Source: Golubevia sp. BC0850
Lineage: Eukaryota > Basidiomycota > Exobasidiomycetes > Golubeviales > Golubeviaceae
Length of the DNA stretch: 64,000 bases
Assembly: GCA_012976225.1 (NCBI GenBank)
Contig: JAAVVG010000001.1
Coordinates: forward strand, 620,001 to 684,000
Direction of reading: 5' to 3'
Shown one piece after another: positions 22,388-32,941 of this stretch. Position numbers and translations under genes: made by a program. Under the pieces are notes generated by a model. That model was given only the letters and a program-made list of their open reading frames with translations. It did not search any database and was not told the DNA's origin. Every line of letters begins with the position of its first letter. Position 1 is the first letter of the stretch.

Positions 22388-23808
22388 TTACTCTCCCTCC
22401 GGTCTACCAACCGCCCAAACACTCTCCACACCCAAATCGAAATTAAAGGATCTACCCTTTTTACTTCCTCTCTCAGGTCCTAAACCAACTCTTTCCTCCT
22501 TTCCATTCTCTTTCCCCTTATCCATGAAATTCCCATCTCTTCCCCAATCATCTGAATCTAATTCTTCAGCTGGAGATTTCTTCAAAGCTGAAGGAGTGCT
22601 AGAAGTTGAAGATGAGGAAGAGTTTGAAGAGGAAGAAGAAGAAGAAGTTGAGGAGGCATTGGAGACACTAGATGGTAAAGTAGGAGCATCCAAAACCACT
22701 GAAATCCCAACCGTTCGAACTTTTTCTCGCATCATTGTGATTTGAGAATTTGAGAGTTGACCTGTGTTTGTTAGAACGAAATCATCAAATGGAATCTGTA
22801 GAATGGATTTCAGATGAGTGAAGAATCGTTTCCAATAGAAGCGGTCAAGAAAAAGGGGGGGGGAGGGGAACAGAGTCAGAAGATTCAAGAATCTCAAAAA
22901 CCAAATAAATCTCTGGAGCCTCTTCTCTTTTACTCACCACTACCGTTTGCCATTCACCACCTTCTTCCTCTCCCAACCATAATCTATGTTGAAACAAATC
23001 CGAAGTGACAGGTCCATCAGTTTGAATGTTGACGAAATATTTAGGTCCGACAGGTTCCTTTCTACCTAAACCCAAGGCGTGAACTGCTCTTGTGATGGGA
23101 GGTGAATTAGTTGGTGCTGATTCATGAAGAGCTGCATTCAATGAAGATGATGAGGAGGAAGAGGAAGGAGTGAAAGTGGAAGTGGAAGGGGAACTTGAAG
23201 AAGATTGAATATTGGATGAGGAAGTTGAAGGACCTGCTAAACGATTTCGAACTCTCAAAGCTAGATATGGATAGAGAGTTGTATCCCAGGTTTGAGAACC
23301 GAAGAGAGTTGGTCGATTCTTGAAGAAGGAAAGGAGAGAGAGAGAGATGAGAGGGTTTTGAGGTAAGCAACCTTTTGAGAGAATGGTCCTTCTCTATAGA
23401 TTCCTCTCTCCCATTATCATGTCCCACTTTCAATGAAACACAACCAACTTCCAAAACTCAGCTTCTCTTTCCTACTGTTGACACTTTACTGACCTTATTC
23501 CTCATTCCAGCGTAACCACTCTTCTCAATCTTTGCACCTCTTGGAACTTGATTTGTGATAGTACCAAAGAATCTACCTTTACCTTCTTGATCATCTAAAC
23601 TTAGTTTACAGGTTGTAAGACCACCTATATCAGAATCGCTTCCGGTTGCAAAGTTTGAGATGTGTGAAGGATGAGTTAAGGAATAAAGATGAAGTGGTCC
23701 TTCAGAAGTTGCTGTTGGTGAAGTTTCCATTCTCATCACTCGAGATGTCTCTTCTTTGAAAACATCTAAAGATCTTTGGAGAGCTTTCGTGAAGGATTTG
23801 GCTGCCAT
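22388..23808 (-). CDS. CIA30: Complex I intermediate-associated protein 30 (NDUFAF1 family)
   Basis: Assembly chaperone for mitochondrial respiratory complex I. Exons 23494-23808, 22938-23318 and 22388-22795 join in phase to give 367 aa. The CIA30 domain is recognisable from GRFFGTITNQVPRGAKIEKS and GYAGMRN at the end of exon 1, RPTLFGSQTWDTTLYPYLAL at the start of exon 2, SDLFQHRLWLGEEEG before intron 2, and IPFDDFVLTNTGQL opening exon 3. Two serine-rich insertions (about residues 142-165 and 275-300) break the domain and are unusual for the family. The donor of intron 1 is GTCAGT and its acceptor AAG, the least certain join. Intron 2 holds nine consecutive G (22855-22863). No strong presequence is visible at the chosen start (MAAKSFTKALQRSLD), though it is basic and could serve. 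Confidence 0.88.
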
Positions 23809-23932
23809 GACTTGGAATGTATGAGTTGGAGATATAAAGAGAGAAGGAAGATGTGGATCTAAGATCTAATCTTTCTTATAGCTTGACCACATTCACCGAA
23901 TCGACCTCGATCACATCACTAACACCTTCAAG

Positions 23933-25736
23933 ATGAGCATGTCATGGGATAGAGTTGGAACTATGAAGAAGATTGACATGGCAGGTGAATCTGCAATGGC
24001 AAAGATTCGAGGTCAAAGGGATGCAGGTAAAGGTGTTGGAGTCCAAGATAGATGGAAGTTAGCCAAAGGTAAAGATGAAAGATGGGACAATTTCACAAAA
24101 AGGAAAGACTCAGAAGATCAACAAGATCAACAAGCTTCAACAAGTAGTCATAATCGTAGTAGAGTTCCACCTGCGATTGCCAGTAGGAGACCACCTGCTA
24201 CTGCCACTGCCACTGCCACTCAAGCTGCACCTCCTCTGCCTCCAGCCAGAACCAATAGTAGTTCTAATGCAGGAAATGGAAAGAGTTATATAGAATTCAG
24301 TAAATTCAATCAACAAGATAAGGAAGCTTTCTTTGGAGTGTTGGATCAATTCTTCAATCATAAACTCTCTATATCATCTCCATCTTCAACTTCAAAATCC
24401 AATGCAAGGCCCACTCCTCATCCACCATCTCCACCACCTTCTTTCAATTCAATTCCACCACCAATTTATACTCCTCCAACACAAGAATCAGCTCCTACGC
24501 CACCTTCTCGAACGAACTCGACCAACAACTCCTCCAGAGGACCTCCACCACCTACAGCTCCAAGATCCAATCCTTCTTCGACTTTCCATCTTCTAACAGC
24601 TTCTACAACTTCTCCAGATGATCCTTGTTCTGCTTTATCGGCAGCTACTTTCTTTGTCTATCCAGATTCATTTCCAGAATGGAAATCTCAATGGTATACC
24701 TCAAAAACAGATCGTCAACCTCCAAACCTAAAAGATCGTAAAGACATTTTATGGAAATGTTCAACTTCTTATACTGGAACTTCCAACGAAATGATAGGAA
24801 GTGTTTTCTTCTCTGATCTATCTTTTCTAATCTATTCTGTTAAATGGGATTCTAATCGATCTGAAACTTTTGAAATAGTAGTTGAATATAAAGATATTCC
24901 CGCCCCTTTAGACCAAGAAAGTCTTAAAGCTGCCAGTGCAACTTATGGAAATGTGATTGCTGAATTTGCAGAAGATGCTGAGAATAGTGGGAAACCAGTT
25001 GGGGATGGTGAATGTTGGACTTTGGCAGATCAAGCTTTGAAATACGTCAATGATTTATTGAAAAGTGATGGTAGAGAAGATTTCTTACTTGAAACTATAG
25101 GTAGAACTCATGGACATTTGATTTTCGCTGGTGAAGGTGGAAGTTCGAAAGAAGAACAAGTTGGTAGATGGAGAGGGGGTGATAGGAAAAGAGATGATTG
25201 GGGTGGTGTTAGAAGAGGTGATATTGTTGAATGGTACAAGACAACTTGTTCAGAAGTTGGTGCTAGGAAAGGAAGTTGGGTGAGTCAACTAGAAAATGCT
25301 TTACATCTTGAGCCGAACATCCATGCTTATTCAAAGGTTCTTCAACCCTCTCAAACAGTCAACTCTGGGAGATCCAGAACATACTGCGATTATTATTTCT
25401 GATTCTCCAGTTCCAGATCGATTAGGAGAAGATTTAGATCCTGAAAATCAACCTGAATTGAAACCCTGGGAATTGGGTGAAATCACTGTGATTGAACAGA
25501 GTGTTGGTTCGGTGAGTGAATCATATTCATTTCTTTCATCCCTCTGCCATCAAGACCTCGCGTAACTAAGATGATCTGCTTCTTTCCAGGTACCCACTCG
25601 AAAGTCTTACGATCTATCAACTTTCTCGAAAGGTAAAATTTGGATCTATAGACCTTGTGCAAGAGATGTTTATATCGGTGGAGAGGTGAAACCTGAGACA
25701 CCTTCTAGATTGCCGGGGGTTGAAAGGCTGGCTTGA
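23933..25736 (+). CDS. AIM3/BBC1-like protein with papain-like fold
   Basis: Resembles the C-terminal cysteine-proteinase-fold domain of yeast AIM3/BBC1, cortical actin patch proteins. Exons 23933-25279, 25359-25511 and 25590-25736 join in phase to give 548 aa. The N-terminus (about 1-60) is charged. Residues 65-215 are proline-rich with PPPxP-type stretches (RGPPPPTAP), the usual SH3 or actin-patch ligands. The folded domain covers about 215-545: YGNVIAEFAEDAENSGK, then DGECWTLADQALKYV with Cys361, GRTHGHLIFAG, RRGDIVEWYK, DPEHTAIIIS with His457, and KIWIYRPCARDVYIGG. Unlike yeast Bbc1 there is no N-terminal SH3 domain. The Cys and His spacing fits a CHAP/NlpC-like active site, so catalysis is possible but unproven. 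It is divergent from CIA30 with 124 bp between starts. Confidence 0.78.
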
Positions 25737-26722
25737 TGCATTTGAGGGGTGAAGTCTAGTAGGTGGTATTGTAAATAGTTGTAAATCTCTGCAAATTGAT
25801 CTGCCTTTTGAAATAGCGTGACTCGTGGCTTGACTGAGAGAATATACTTGCAAGTATGGAAGCTTCATTCACTTTGGCACCTCTTCAAGACTTCTCGAAT
25901 ACAAGCTACGTTTTTCAATCTTCCCTCAGGAGGTAGACTTCACAAAAGTGATCTCTTTGAAATTGGGGTGTGAAACGTGATACATTGTCTGAGAGAGTTG
26001 CCGATACAAATGATGCAGAGCACGCACTAATAGACTAAAAAGGCCAGCTTTTGATTCTGGAAGTGGAAGTGGGCCTGGAGAGGGGTTTCAGGGTGAAGGT
26101 GGGAGATTTGTTCGGGGCAGCAGAATTGATGAAAGGGGTTGAATGGAACAACGTCTTTGGATTGAAACCTGCGGCCCGAAAAGAGGAGGAGTGAAAATTC
26201 GAGGTTGGTTGAAGTCCCTTGTTCTGACAATGGAAAGTGTCCATCTGAGTTTGAGGCTTGAAAGAACTGACGGTTGGAGTGAAAGCTGAAGAGAATGAAC
26301 TAACGGAGTAGACGTGGGTAAGTACTTGAGTCTGCTGGACTGGGAATCCGAGAGTAGAAGTTTCAACAAGCTGACTTGAGATGATACCGCTACCCATTTC
26401 GGATGTAAGTATTGCTGGCGGAACCGTCGAGTTGGAGACAGGCCGCCCCAAAGCGCAACTTGCAGAAGATGGATCTTCGTCTCTTGACCTCCTGCAGCTG
26501 GAAGCTGTGACTTCCCTGGAAAGTCCTCCTATTTCGTTTTTTTTTCTTTTTGTCTTTTGTTGGAGCCGCCCATTCCAGTTCCTCTGTGAGTTGCATCTCT
26601 ATCAGCGACTCCACCTCGTCATCTTCGTCAATGGGCGTGGATCCTCTTCGATATTCCGAGTACTGAGCATCAGGGAGACTAATACCTTCATTGTTGAACT
26701 GGAAGCTTGAAGCTGGAATAGA
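25737..26722. other. Intergenic, no supported gene
   Basis: Nearly 1 kb between two 3' ends. On the minus strand, open stretches at 26035-26451 and 26390-26700 encode Ser/Pro/Thr-rich and basic peptides (one with EDDEVESLIEMQLTEEL). They follow a stop and have no clear start, so I do not call them. They may be leftover coding sequence from the neighbouring decayed gene. Confidence 0.5.
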
Positions 26723-27683
26723 CTATGAGTTGACAGTGACCCAATTGGACGAAGGAGGAGCCCGTGAAGCGTTCTCGAAGATCTCTGAAAGAAAGTTGAC
26801 TTGAAAAGTTGCGTCCCGAACAAAATTCTCCTTTGATCCAAAGCCGTCTCTTGTCCGAGAGTTCAAAAAGGTCCAGAGTTCACCGGCAAACTGAATCTGA
26901 GCGGCACTGGTTTCCCGATAATATGCTTCAGACCGGGGTAGACGGATGTTGCTCTTTTGAATAAAGGGAGCACAGGAAACACCCTTTGATTACTGCCAAA
27001 TTCGGTTTCCTCTGAAGCTAAAATCGTTCTGGAGACGTGTTTACCCTTGTAGTTGTTGACTAAGTCAAAGGCCAATGAAAGACAATAACGAAACGTCAGA
27101 GACTGTGAAGCAACTGGATGTGATTGAACACTTACCTGCTGAATCGAGATTGAAAAGATTGAGCGGCCCGTTTACCAGTTTCAGAAAATCCCATAAATCT
27201 GCTTGTCTAATAAAGCCCGGTAGAGTTCTCTTTCATCATCTGGGAACGCGTTAATCAATTGTCTGGTGTATTGAGCTTCGAGAGCAGTGGAGGATTTCAA
27301 GAAAGTGTGAGAAACCGCATTAGATTTCAGAACCTAGGTCACTTTCGGTAGAACAAGCCCGACTTCCTCCTCCACTCACCATGGTCTCATTGTATCTTGG
27401 TTCTCGGCCCTGTTTTAGTCATCCTGATATTGATATTCTGCCTCATAGCATCAGAAATTCCCTTTGAGCCGACAAAGTTGTAAATCTTTGGAAGTCTTTC
27501 TTGAACTAGACCAGGTTGCATAGGTGGACCTCTACAAACATCCCTGTAATTCGAGGACTTAATGCCTAAGCCACTGCAAATGGTTACTCCAACACTCGTG
27601 GCTCTTTCGATAGGGACCGCATAAACCAAAGAGGAAAGGAATGTCGACAAGAGCAGAAAGAGGTGAACAGCGGAGAAGAGCAT
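26723..27683 (-). pseudogene. Secreted protein of unknown family, apparently broken
   Basis: The first exon opens with an evident signal peptide (MLFSAVHLFLLLSTFLSSLV, cleavage probable near AVPIERA). Further coding-like stretches follow on the same strand, separated by at least two plausible introns (donors near 27378 and 27136), and end at a stop at 26723. The stretches look like one protein of roughly 280 residues but fall out of register about two or three times. The locus is therefore probably a decayed gene, or carries sequence errors. I do not recognise the family. The hydrophilic mature part has no repeats and few cysteines. Next to it lies another damaged gene (27963, opposite strand). 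Confidence 0.5.
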
Positions 27684-27962
27684 CAGTTGACAATTGAATC
27701 AGGAGGGAGTGTTGATGAGTTGTCGATTTAATTTGAAGCAGGTGTAAGAGGAACTCGACCAGCGAGCGTAAGGAGAAGTAGAAATGAAAGGAGTAGGGGG
27801 AGGATGGGAAGGACTGCGGAGGGAAAGGGTCTCTTCTTATGGAAGATTTGAAGACTCAGTGGATCAATCCAACTCAACCCGGCTCTAGGATCTCACGTTC
27901 ATACCTTAATCGTTGAGTTCCAAGCGGAGCTTTGGCCGCTGGCTGTGATTCCTTCAGAAGCG

Positions 27963-29044
27963 ATGGAGAGGATGTTCATAGAGAGAACAATGGAGAAGGA
28001 GATGGAAGAGATGAAGCAGAAGTACCCAGACAAGATGAACTTCAGAAGTACGAAATACCTGGAGAGGCATCGCCTGACAGGACCTGATGGCAAAGGATTC
28101 GACTCAGTCGTTACCAGCCCGACAGATTTCAAAGCCGCGCTGATAGAGATCTCTCATTCCTGGACCAAGATCAAGACAATACGATGGAAGTCAGAACATG
28201 TCCCCCTCCTAACGCAAGTCATCGAGAATGTGGAACAGTTGAGGGCTCTTCAAACTCTTTCGATCTGCCCGGCTGCTTGTGAAGAGGACTTCTTCACTTC
28301 AACGAAGGCATACAAAAACAGTGAAGAGCTGTCTCCTCCCAGTTAGACTGCCAATCTGTTTCTTCAGAATTGAGTGACACCCCCTGCTGACACTACAATC
28401 CTTTCTTTTCCACTTCTCCCACAGCTCCCATCTGGAGATTAGCAAGCCAAGTGGCCCATTTGGAGATCGAAAATTTCGGAGCAAGGCTCAGGGATATCAA
28501 TGGACCATTGGCACCAGACCTATTCTGCAACGACAAGTACATCTTGTCTCTCGAATCATTCGGGATGCTCGGCAACTCCAGACTCTTGCGTTTTCGCAAA
28601 TTTTCTTGGATCGACTCATCCGTATTCTTCGACTTTCTAGGATCGATGGTGGCCTCTATGGAAACGTTCGATTTCAAAGTCACCGCTCTCCGTGGTTCGT
28701 TGGAACCTTTGACGCAGCTCTGCCCTCACTTCAAAGCGCTCTCGATTCGCGAAAAAGTTCTGCTGGAAGCGTCTGATATTCAAGAACTTGGGAAAGAGGC
28801 TGAAGAAGATCAGGCTCATTCTTTGAACCTTTATTCTTCAATTCTTCAAGAAGAGGAGCTGTCGCAAGACATCGTCGAGGCGTGGAACGAGAGACATCCT
28901 CCGGAACGATCAGAACAGGTGAGTATAGACACTCGGCTAAAAAAAAGTAGATGTGAGAAGTAGAATGGGTCTCGGAGCTTCACTGACTTGACTTCTCTTT
29001 TGAACTCCCCTCGGAAACTCCCTGCACAGCTCTTCCACATATAA
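27963..29044 (+). pseudogene. 5'-truncated LRR/F-box-like gene
   Basis: Exons 27963-28341, 28425-28918 and 29030-29044 join in phase from the first usable ATG to give about 295 aa. The frame is open further upstream to about 27852, where HVHTLIVEF looks like the leucine-rich-repeat strand that follows an F-box in fungal LRR proteins. No F-box is found, and upstream lies the promoter of the divergent gene at 27683. Repeat-like strands include LRALQTLSI, METFDFKVTALRG and PHFKALSI. The C-terminus is charged (ELGKEAEEDQAH). I infer a gene that has lost its 5' end; a short intact gene of unknown function is the alternative. Confidence 0.45.
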
Positions 29045-29508
29045 GCCCTTCAGCTCCTCTTATGCTCGGCCTGAATCCAAAAGTTGTAACAGCACATTAT
29101 CTCTCTTCCACCTTCAACACCTCAGCCGCTGATTCTTCCCGTCGTCAATGAATAACGTTGATTCTCACTGTTTCACTTTGCTTCCGCGTCTTAATTTAGC
29201 AAACGCCATGAGTCCAAATCGAAGAAAGGAGAAGAACTGCCCGCTTCTTTCTTTTGGTCCTCCTTAGGATCCGCTCACTCGCTGATCTCTGATTCTTACT
29301 CCCACCCTCGCACTTTCAAGACCCGCAATCAGAGCAAGATTTCAAAAAGCATGATTAAGCATGATTTCAAAAAACGAGAAAGCCGTTTCTTTCCAACTGC
29401 TTTTATCTCTTCACCCGCCGAATCGGAGGAGATCAGGTCGATTCATTCTGTCTCCGGCCTCTAACACACCTCGACATCTGCCGCCTCATCGACTTTTCCT
29501 GTCCCTCA
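29045..29508. other. Convergent 3' region, no gene seen
   Basis: 464 bp between the LRR-like gene and BPL1, both 3' ends. C/T-rich without coding signal. A short near-repeat (AAGCATGATT, AAGCATGATT) occurs at about 29347-29370. Confidence 0.55.
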
Positions 29509-32360
29509 TCACTTCTTACTCCTAATGAGATTCTTCAACATATCGAAACTGTTTCCATCCGGTTGAAGATCTATAAACTCATTCGCTTTTCCATTCGCAT
29601 CTCCAGCTCTACCCCAAGCTCCCGCACTCGTTGATCTGACGTCCGAGGATACCGTAACCGCTCTTAAAGTTCCATAGTCTGTTGCGATTCCAACAATTCT
29701 GACTTGAGTTGGTGGGTCAGAGTCTTCTAAGGTGACCAGTTGATCTCTGTGGGATCGGAAGAGGGTAAGGGGTCAGAAAGAGACAGAGAAGGAATTTAAT
29801 TTCTTTTCTCCAAAGAAGCGGACGATTACTCACGAATGCAACCAACAGTCCCGATACATTTCTACAAAGGGCTCAAAGCCTTCATTTAGGAAGAGCTTCC
29901 AAAACTTCTCGAAAGCAGCGAGGACTGCACCTGCCAGCCTTTCTTGACTAACCACCTCCAATTTCTGCTGCGACCTCTTGTTATGCAATTGAATCAAGTC
30001 AGATAGAGAGGTGGTAGGTCTAGGATTCAAGCAATTGATTCCGCATCCAACTATCAAAGAGAATTCCTTTCCGGCGAACTGAGAGTTGACCAAGACCCCA
30101 GACAATTTGGCATAAGTCTTCCCATCAATGTTGAGAGTTCCCTTTCTTTGCTCTTTCTCTTGTTCATCTTCGTCGTCGATTCTTGCATAGACATCGTTCG
30201 GCCATTTGATCTTGATTCTTTCTCCAACATCCCGATATTCTTCTCCTAATCCACGTCGTATCGCTTGGATGATAGAAAGACCAGCTAGGTACTGAACGAA
30301 AACGACAGAGGATGCTCTATTGGTAGGTAATCGTAAGAGAAGTGAGAATTGAAGACAGCCTAGAGGTGAAATCCAGGAATTCGAACCTCGTCCTCGACCA
30401 GTTGCTTGATGAGTTGCTAGGATGGTGAGACCCGAAGGTAGACGAGTCAGGAATTTGAAGTTTCTGGAAGTCAGAAGAAAGAAGATTAGCAGATTGCCAA
30501 AAGTGAAAGGTAGGTAGAAGAGACATGAGGACCGAGATGAACCACAACGTGAAAGATTCTCTTCTTACTGATTCACTCTCCTCACTTGTTAGATCTCAAA
30601 GGCGTCAAAGGCGGAAATGGAGTCGATACTCACTTGTCAAGCATCGTCTGGGTACTGGTGACCATCTCCCCATATATGAGCGGATCTCCAATCTGAGAAC
30701 CTTGATCTTCTCCGTCTCCATTCAGATTTAATCTCCCCATTCCGCTCGCCCAAGGACTGAAATTCTGACTCTCAAAGTTGAATGAAATTCCCCTCAGAAG
30801 CTGTCTAGATGTTGAAAGATGACTGAAATAAGAATCGAGGTTGAAGTGAGGTGTTAGGGAAGGAGTTGGAGTAGAAGTGGAGTTGACCAATATGTATTTC
30901 GGAATCTTCTGAAGATCGACTTCGACCTCTGCTTTGCTAACGTTTTGATCTTCAGAAGTAAGAGAGGAGGTGGCAAAGATCGAATAATCTGTGTCTTTGC
31001 ATAAATTTGATAGACTTTCTTCACTGGTTGACGTTGAGGAGTAGAAGTGGAAGGTATCATTCACGTCCGAAAAGCTTAATAAATGAGAACCTGATAAGGA
31101 AGTCGGATCTTGAGAAGTTGGATCAGAATTCGAAGAAGCGTCTGACGCCATCAATTCTTTGAAATGAGACAGTCGAGGAGGCTGTTTCGCTTTTGAATTT
31201 GGACGAGAGAGGTCGGACAAAGAATTCATGAAGGTGGAGATTTTTGAAGAATCTCTAGAAGCTAGGAATAAAGGAGTTAATCGTGGCCCTTGAGTCGAGA
31301 TCGGAGGAGAGGATTGGGTTGAAGTCTTTTCATCTTTTGAAGCTGAATCTACACCCCCAGCTGCTGTCAGTTGAGGTTCAGTTTCAGGAAAAGATATTGT
31401 TAAACCAAATACTTGAGCTAAAGTTGACCCAAATAACCTGAGCCTTTTGATCTCGAATGCTTGGAGTAGTTGATTCTCGTCTTGATTCTCGCCTTCCTCC
31501 TCCGTTTCTTCCTTTATGAAAGGTATCTTGAAAGAACTTACTGCCTGATCCAGTCCTTTCGAGAAACCACGTTTGAGTTTCCTATCCAGAGGGAACTCAG
31601 GATGAGTTCCAAAGAGCACTGAAACGCCCCTTCCAACTTGAGTTGCAATGACAGCAGGCTTGCCTCTGTAGTCTTCTTCTCCATCTGCAGAGCTTAAATC
31701 TAGATCTTTGTCAGATTGAGGGTACCTTGCTAAGACTCGAAGTCCTTGACTGGCTTCTTCACCTCCGAGGAATGCTCCACCACCATTGTACTGGCACCAC
31801 CAGTCCTCATCCTGCTCATTGACCTCTCCATTTTCATTTCTGCCCTTCCCAGCTGGGTCTTGAGTATTCTCCCTCTTCATCTTGACCATCCTAGCTCCCT
31901 CGTCACTCTCATAAACGAATCCAGGATAGACGCAACCTTTACACTTGCCTCCAAAGAATCCCAATCCTTTCCTTTCTCCACAGACTTCCAACTGTTTTCC
32001 CTTTTCAAATTCACAGTAACCAGAAGCGAAGTAAGCTCCAGCGCAAATTCCAAGATAGTTTCCACCATTCGAGACATAAGATCTGATCTTATCTGCGGCA
32101 GTGACGGTAGAGGTTGAATTGGAAGTTGTAGAACTGGTTGGAATTTGAATCCGCTTCTCTAATTCTTCAACGTAAGGAAGATCTCTACCACCTGGTAGAA
32201 CGAACAAAGAAGTTGACTCTTGCCATGGATCTGTTGCGATTGAATTTGATGAGATGGTTTGAACATCGTAGGTCGGAAGTAATCTTCGAAGAGAAGAGAG
32301 AGTATGTTGAAGCCCTGACTTGGAGACTCCAGGTCCAGAATAGACTAGAACGTTAGACAT
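29509..32360 (-). CDS. BPL1: Biotin--protein ligase
   Basis: Attaches biotin via biotinyl-AMP to carboxylases (acetyl-CoA and pyruvate carboxylase), cytosolic. Exons 30634-32360, 29834-30463 and 29509-29746 join in phase to give 864 aa. The N-terminal BPL_N glutamine-amidotransferase-like domain spans about 1-300: NVLVYSGPGVSKSGLQHTL, FVLPGGRDLPYVEEL and the nucleophile-elbow-like NYLGICAGAYFAS. A Ser/Thr-rich middle (about 330-560) is variable. The catalytic domain follows: ATHQATGRGRGSNSW (about 592-606, nucleotide-binding loop), RIKIKWPNDVY (about 658-668) and SLIVGCGINCLN. The C-terminal domain includes VTLEDSDPPTQVRIVGIATD. Yeast Bpl1 is 690 aa, so this one has a longer linker. All key motifs are present, so it should be active. 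Same strand as the upstream Zn2Cys6 factor, 581 bp away. Confidence 0.95.
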
Positions 32361-32941
32361 TCGACCAAGGAGTAGAAAAACCGGATAGAATGAAGAAAGA
32401 GAGCGAAAGATGATGCGATGATGAAGTTCAGGAGAAGAAAAGGAAGCGAGGTTCGAGCTGATAAGAGCCCAGTTTTATAGCCACAAAACCTCTCACTTTT
32501 CACTCTTTGTTTGCACTTCTGGTGATGTATTAGGCATTCAGGCAAGAACTTATCCATTACAGAATACAGAGTCTATAGGAGGTAAGAAAATAGCGAATCC
32601 GGATTGAGTGAGAAGGTATGAAATGAAAGCTGAAGGAAAACGGACCGGAGGTGGCAATTGAAGACTGGGTCAAGAGACAGCTTGAAGTGATGATAAAGAG
32701 AAAGCAAGTACATAAAGGCAGAAGAAGGGAGAAGAACAAAGGCGGAGAAATCCAGGGAGATCCAAGAGACAAAGGCGACAAACTGGACGATAAATCTTCC
32801 TTTCCGAGGCGCTGATAAATCCATATCTGTGAAGCAAAGTAAATTCGACTGTAGCTGGAGCTCAGATAAGACGGTCAGAAAGGATGACTGCTAGGAGAAA
32901 TCGGGCAACCTGAGCTCGAGAGAGCAACTCACATCCCGTCA
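32361..32941. other. BPL1 promoter / Zn2Cys6 3' region
   Basis: 581 bp. An open stretch of 83 codons on the minus strand (32573-32824) encodes a hydrophobic peptide but has no family likeness, and I regard it as chance. No TATA box seen upstream of BPL1. Confidence 0.55.

Noticed and set aside
26390-26700. Acidic/basic peptide frame (EDDEVESLIEMQLTEEL)
   Set aside because: Composition looks coding, but it follows a stop, has no start and no splice site that joins it to a neighbour.
31746-32117. Open frame antisense to BPL1
   Set aside because: Lies wholly opposite a conserved BPL1 exon and is explained as a shadow frame.
32573-32824. Hydrophobic 83-codon minus-strand frame before BPL1
   Set aside because: No likeness to any family, no splice partner, and the transcription factor upstream already has a good stop at 32942.
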